Part shown: in pieces, positions 5,325-5,866 of the stretch
Layout: the number at the start of each line of letters is the position of its first letter
Position numbering within the stretch: the first letter of the stretch is position 1
Assembly (NCBI GenBank): GCA_002508635.1
Contig: DACO01000072.1
Span: 1 to 5,866, forward strand
Direction: 5' to 3'
DNA length: 5,866 nt
Source: Methanolobus sp. UBA118
GTDB taxonomy: Archaea; Halobacteriota; Methanosarcinia; Methanosarcinales; Methanosarcinaceae
Notes under the pieces: generated by a model
Seen by the model: the letters and a program-made list of their open reading frames with translations, nothing else
What the model was told of the DNA's origin: nothing
Database searches by the model: none
Translations under genes and position numbers: made by a program

Positions 5325-5573
5325 ATGGTAGAGGAAATCATAATACTTGTTATAGCCATTGTAGTTGCAGTTGTGCTGTACAAGTTGTTAAAAACAGCCA
5401 CTAAAATGGCAGTCAATGCAATACTTGGACTGCTTGTACTAATTGTAGCAAACACCGTACTTGGACTTGGAATTGCATATGATTGGTTAGTTATCCTGAT
5501 ATGTGCGGTTGCTGGAGTGGTCGGTGCTTTGCTGATCATCGTGCTAAATTACACAGGTATCGCTTTTGTCTAG
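5325..5573 (+). CDS. BofA-like (SigmaK_BofA family) small integral membrane protein
   Basis: This encodes 82 residues from ATG 5325 (MVEEIIILV). The in-frame GTG at 5316 lies at or before the predicted transcript start and is rejected. Nearly the whole protein is hydrophobic, with helices at about 5-22, 32-51 and 54-74. The family pattern is visible: YKLLKTATKMAVNAILGLL (19-37), then a Leu/Gly/Ile-rich stretch, WLVILICAVAGVVGALLII (54-72), and a GIAF end (78-81). In Bacillus, BofA restrains the SpoIVFB protease in sporulation. Archaea do not sporulate and lack sigma K, so the archaeal role is unknown; control of an intramembrane protease is only a guess. It has its own weak promoter and is probably monocistronic. 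Its TAG stop lies in the CTAG shared with the opposing methyltransferase gene. Confidence 0.8.
   Translation: MVEEIIILVIAIVVAVVLYKLLKTATKMAVNAILGLLVLIVANTVLGLGIAYDWLVILICAVAGVVGALLIIVLNYTGIAFV
5570..5573. other. Shared palindromic CTAG giving stop codons to two convergent genes
   Basis: Read on the plus strand, TAG at 5571-5573 ends the BofA-like gene. Read on the minus strand, the same palindrome gives TAG at 5572-5570, ending the methyltransferase gene. The coding regions overlap tail to tail by 4 bp, with no terminator between them. Confidence 0.85.
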
Positions 5574-5866
5574 AATCGAACAATTCCTTTTATGTGATGA
5601 CGGGTGTGGATTTCACCCCGGAATCTCTTTTCATTCCTGATACTTTTAATTTCCTTTATAGCGAAATCCCGGAACAGTAGCTTCAGCTCTTCTTCCGTAA
5701 AATAATGATAGACCACACCGTTCTTCCTGCAAAAAGTGTTTTTCTCGAGTTCGTCCCCTCCAAATCTCATATCATCGGTGCCGAAGACCTCGAAAAACAC
5801 TAAGCCTCCCGGACGTAGCACTCTTCTGGTTTCTTCAATCGCAAGTAATCTCTCATTTTCAAAAAG
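5570..5866 (-). CDS. Class I SAM-dependent methyltransferase, C-terminal part only
   Basis: The minus-strand frame is open from the window end (5866) to the TAG at 5572-5570, giving 98 C-terminal residues. A GTG at 5821-5819 is mid-domain and is not the start. The visible part begins LFENERLLAIEETRRVLRPG and continues GLVFFEVFG: the helix, LRPGG turn and strand that follow the SAM site in Rossmann-fold methyltransferases (post-I and motif III region). Later VYHYFTEEELKLLF is the common C-terminal helix pattern, and the end, RGEIHTRHHIKGIVRF, is the last strand pair. The SAM-binding glycine motif and the substrate-defining N-terminus lie outside the window, so the substrate cannot be assigned. 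Downstream it runs directly into the end of the BofA-like gene. Confidence 0.85.
   Translation of the reverse strand, partial: LFENERLLAIEETRRVLRPGGLVFFEVFGTDDMRFGGDELEKNTFCRKNGVVYHYFTEEELKLLFRDFAIKEIKSIRNEKRFRGEIHTRHHIKGIVRF

Noticed and set aside
5279..5539. 86-residue minus-strand open frame rich in Thr, Ile and Ser.
   Set aside because: It is the mirror of the BofA-like gene's Val/Ile/Ala codons. The low-complexity composition follows from the antisense of a membrane protein.

Overview
The window looks like chromosomal DNA of a methanogenic euryarchaeon, most likely of the Methanosarcinales (Methanolobus, Methanococcoides or Methanohalophilus type). No rRNA or taxon marker is present, so this rests on four things: archaeal TATA boxes (the best is TTTATATA at 2355-2362) about 26 bp before probable near-leaderless transcripts; oligo-T terminators; a PGF-CTERM-like surface-sorting tail; and an archaeal-type BofA-like membrane protein.

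Layout: (1) 1-768, the 3' part of an AT-richer gene for a transglutaminase-like protein with an intact Cys-His-Asp triad, closed by a perfect 14-bp hairpin and T-run. (2) 769-1007, an AT-rich spacer with the terminator, an imperfect dyad and a promoter. (3) 1008-2325, a two-gene operon: a surface protein with a lipobox, two tandem beta-type domains and a PGF-CTERM-like tail, overlapping by 8 nt a small two-helix membrane protein; it ends in a hairpin/T-run. (4) 2389-5270, a second two-gene operon with its own TATA box: a long U32-family protein (related to the RNA hydroxylases RlhA and TrhP) overlapping by ATGA a DNPH1/Rcl-like nucleotide N-hydrolase; it ends at a T7 run. (5) 5325-5573, a BofA-like membrane protein. 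(6) 5570-5866, the C-terminal part of a class I SAM methyltransferase on the minus strand, converging on the BofA-like gene so that one CTAG provides both stop codons.

How the genes relate: the lipobox/PGF-CTERM protein and the small membrane protein are probably co-translated and may act together at the cell surface. The U32 protein and the DNPH1-like enzyme are translationally coupled. One makes (by family analogy) oxidised bases in RNA, and the other cleaves (by family analogy) nucleoside monophosphates, including 5-modified pyrimidines, so a modified-pyrimidine link is possible but unproven. The transglutaminase-like gene differs in base composition and terminator style and may have been acquired. 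No CRISPR array, tRNA, rRNA or intact mobile element was seen.
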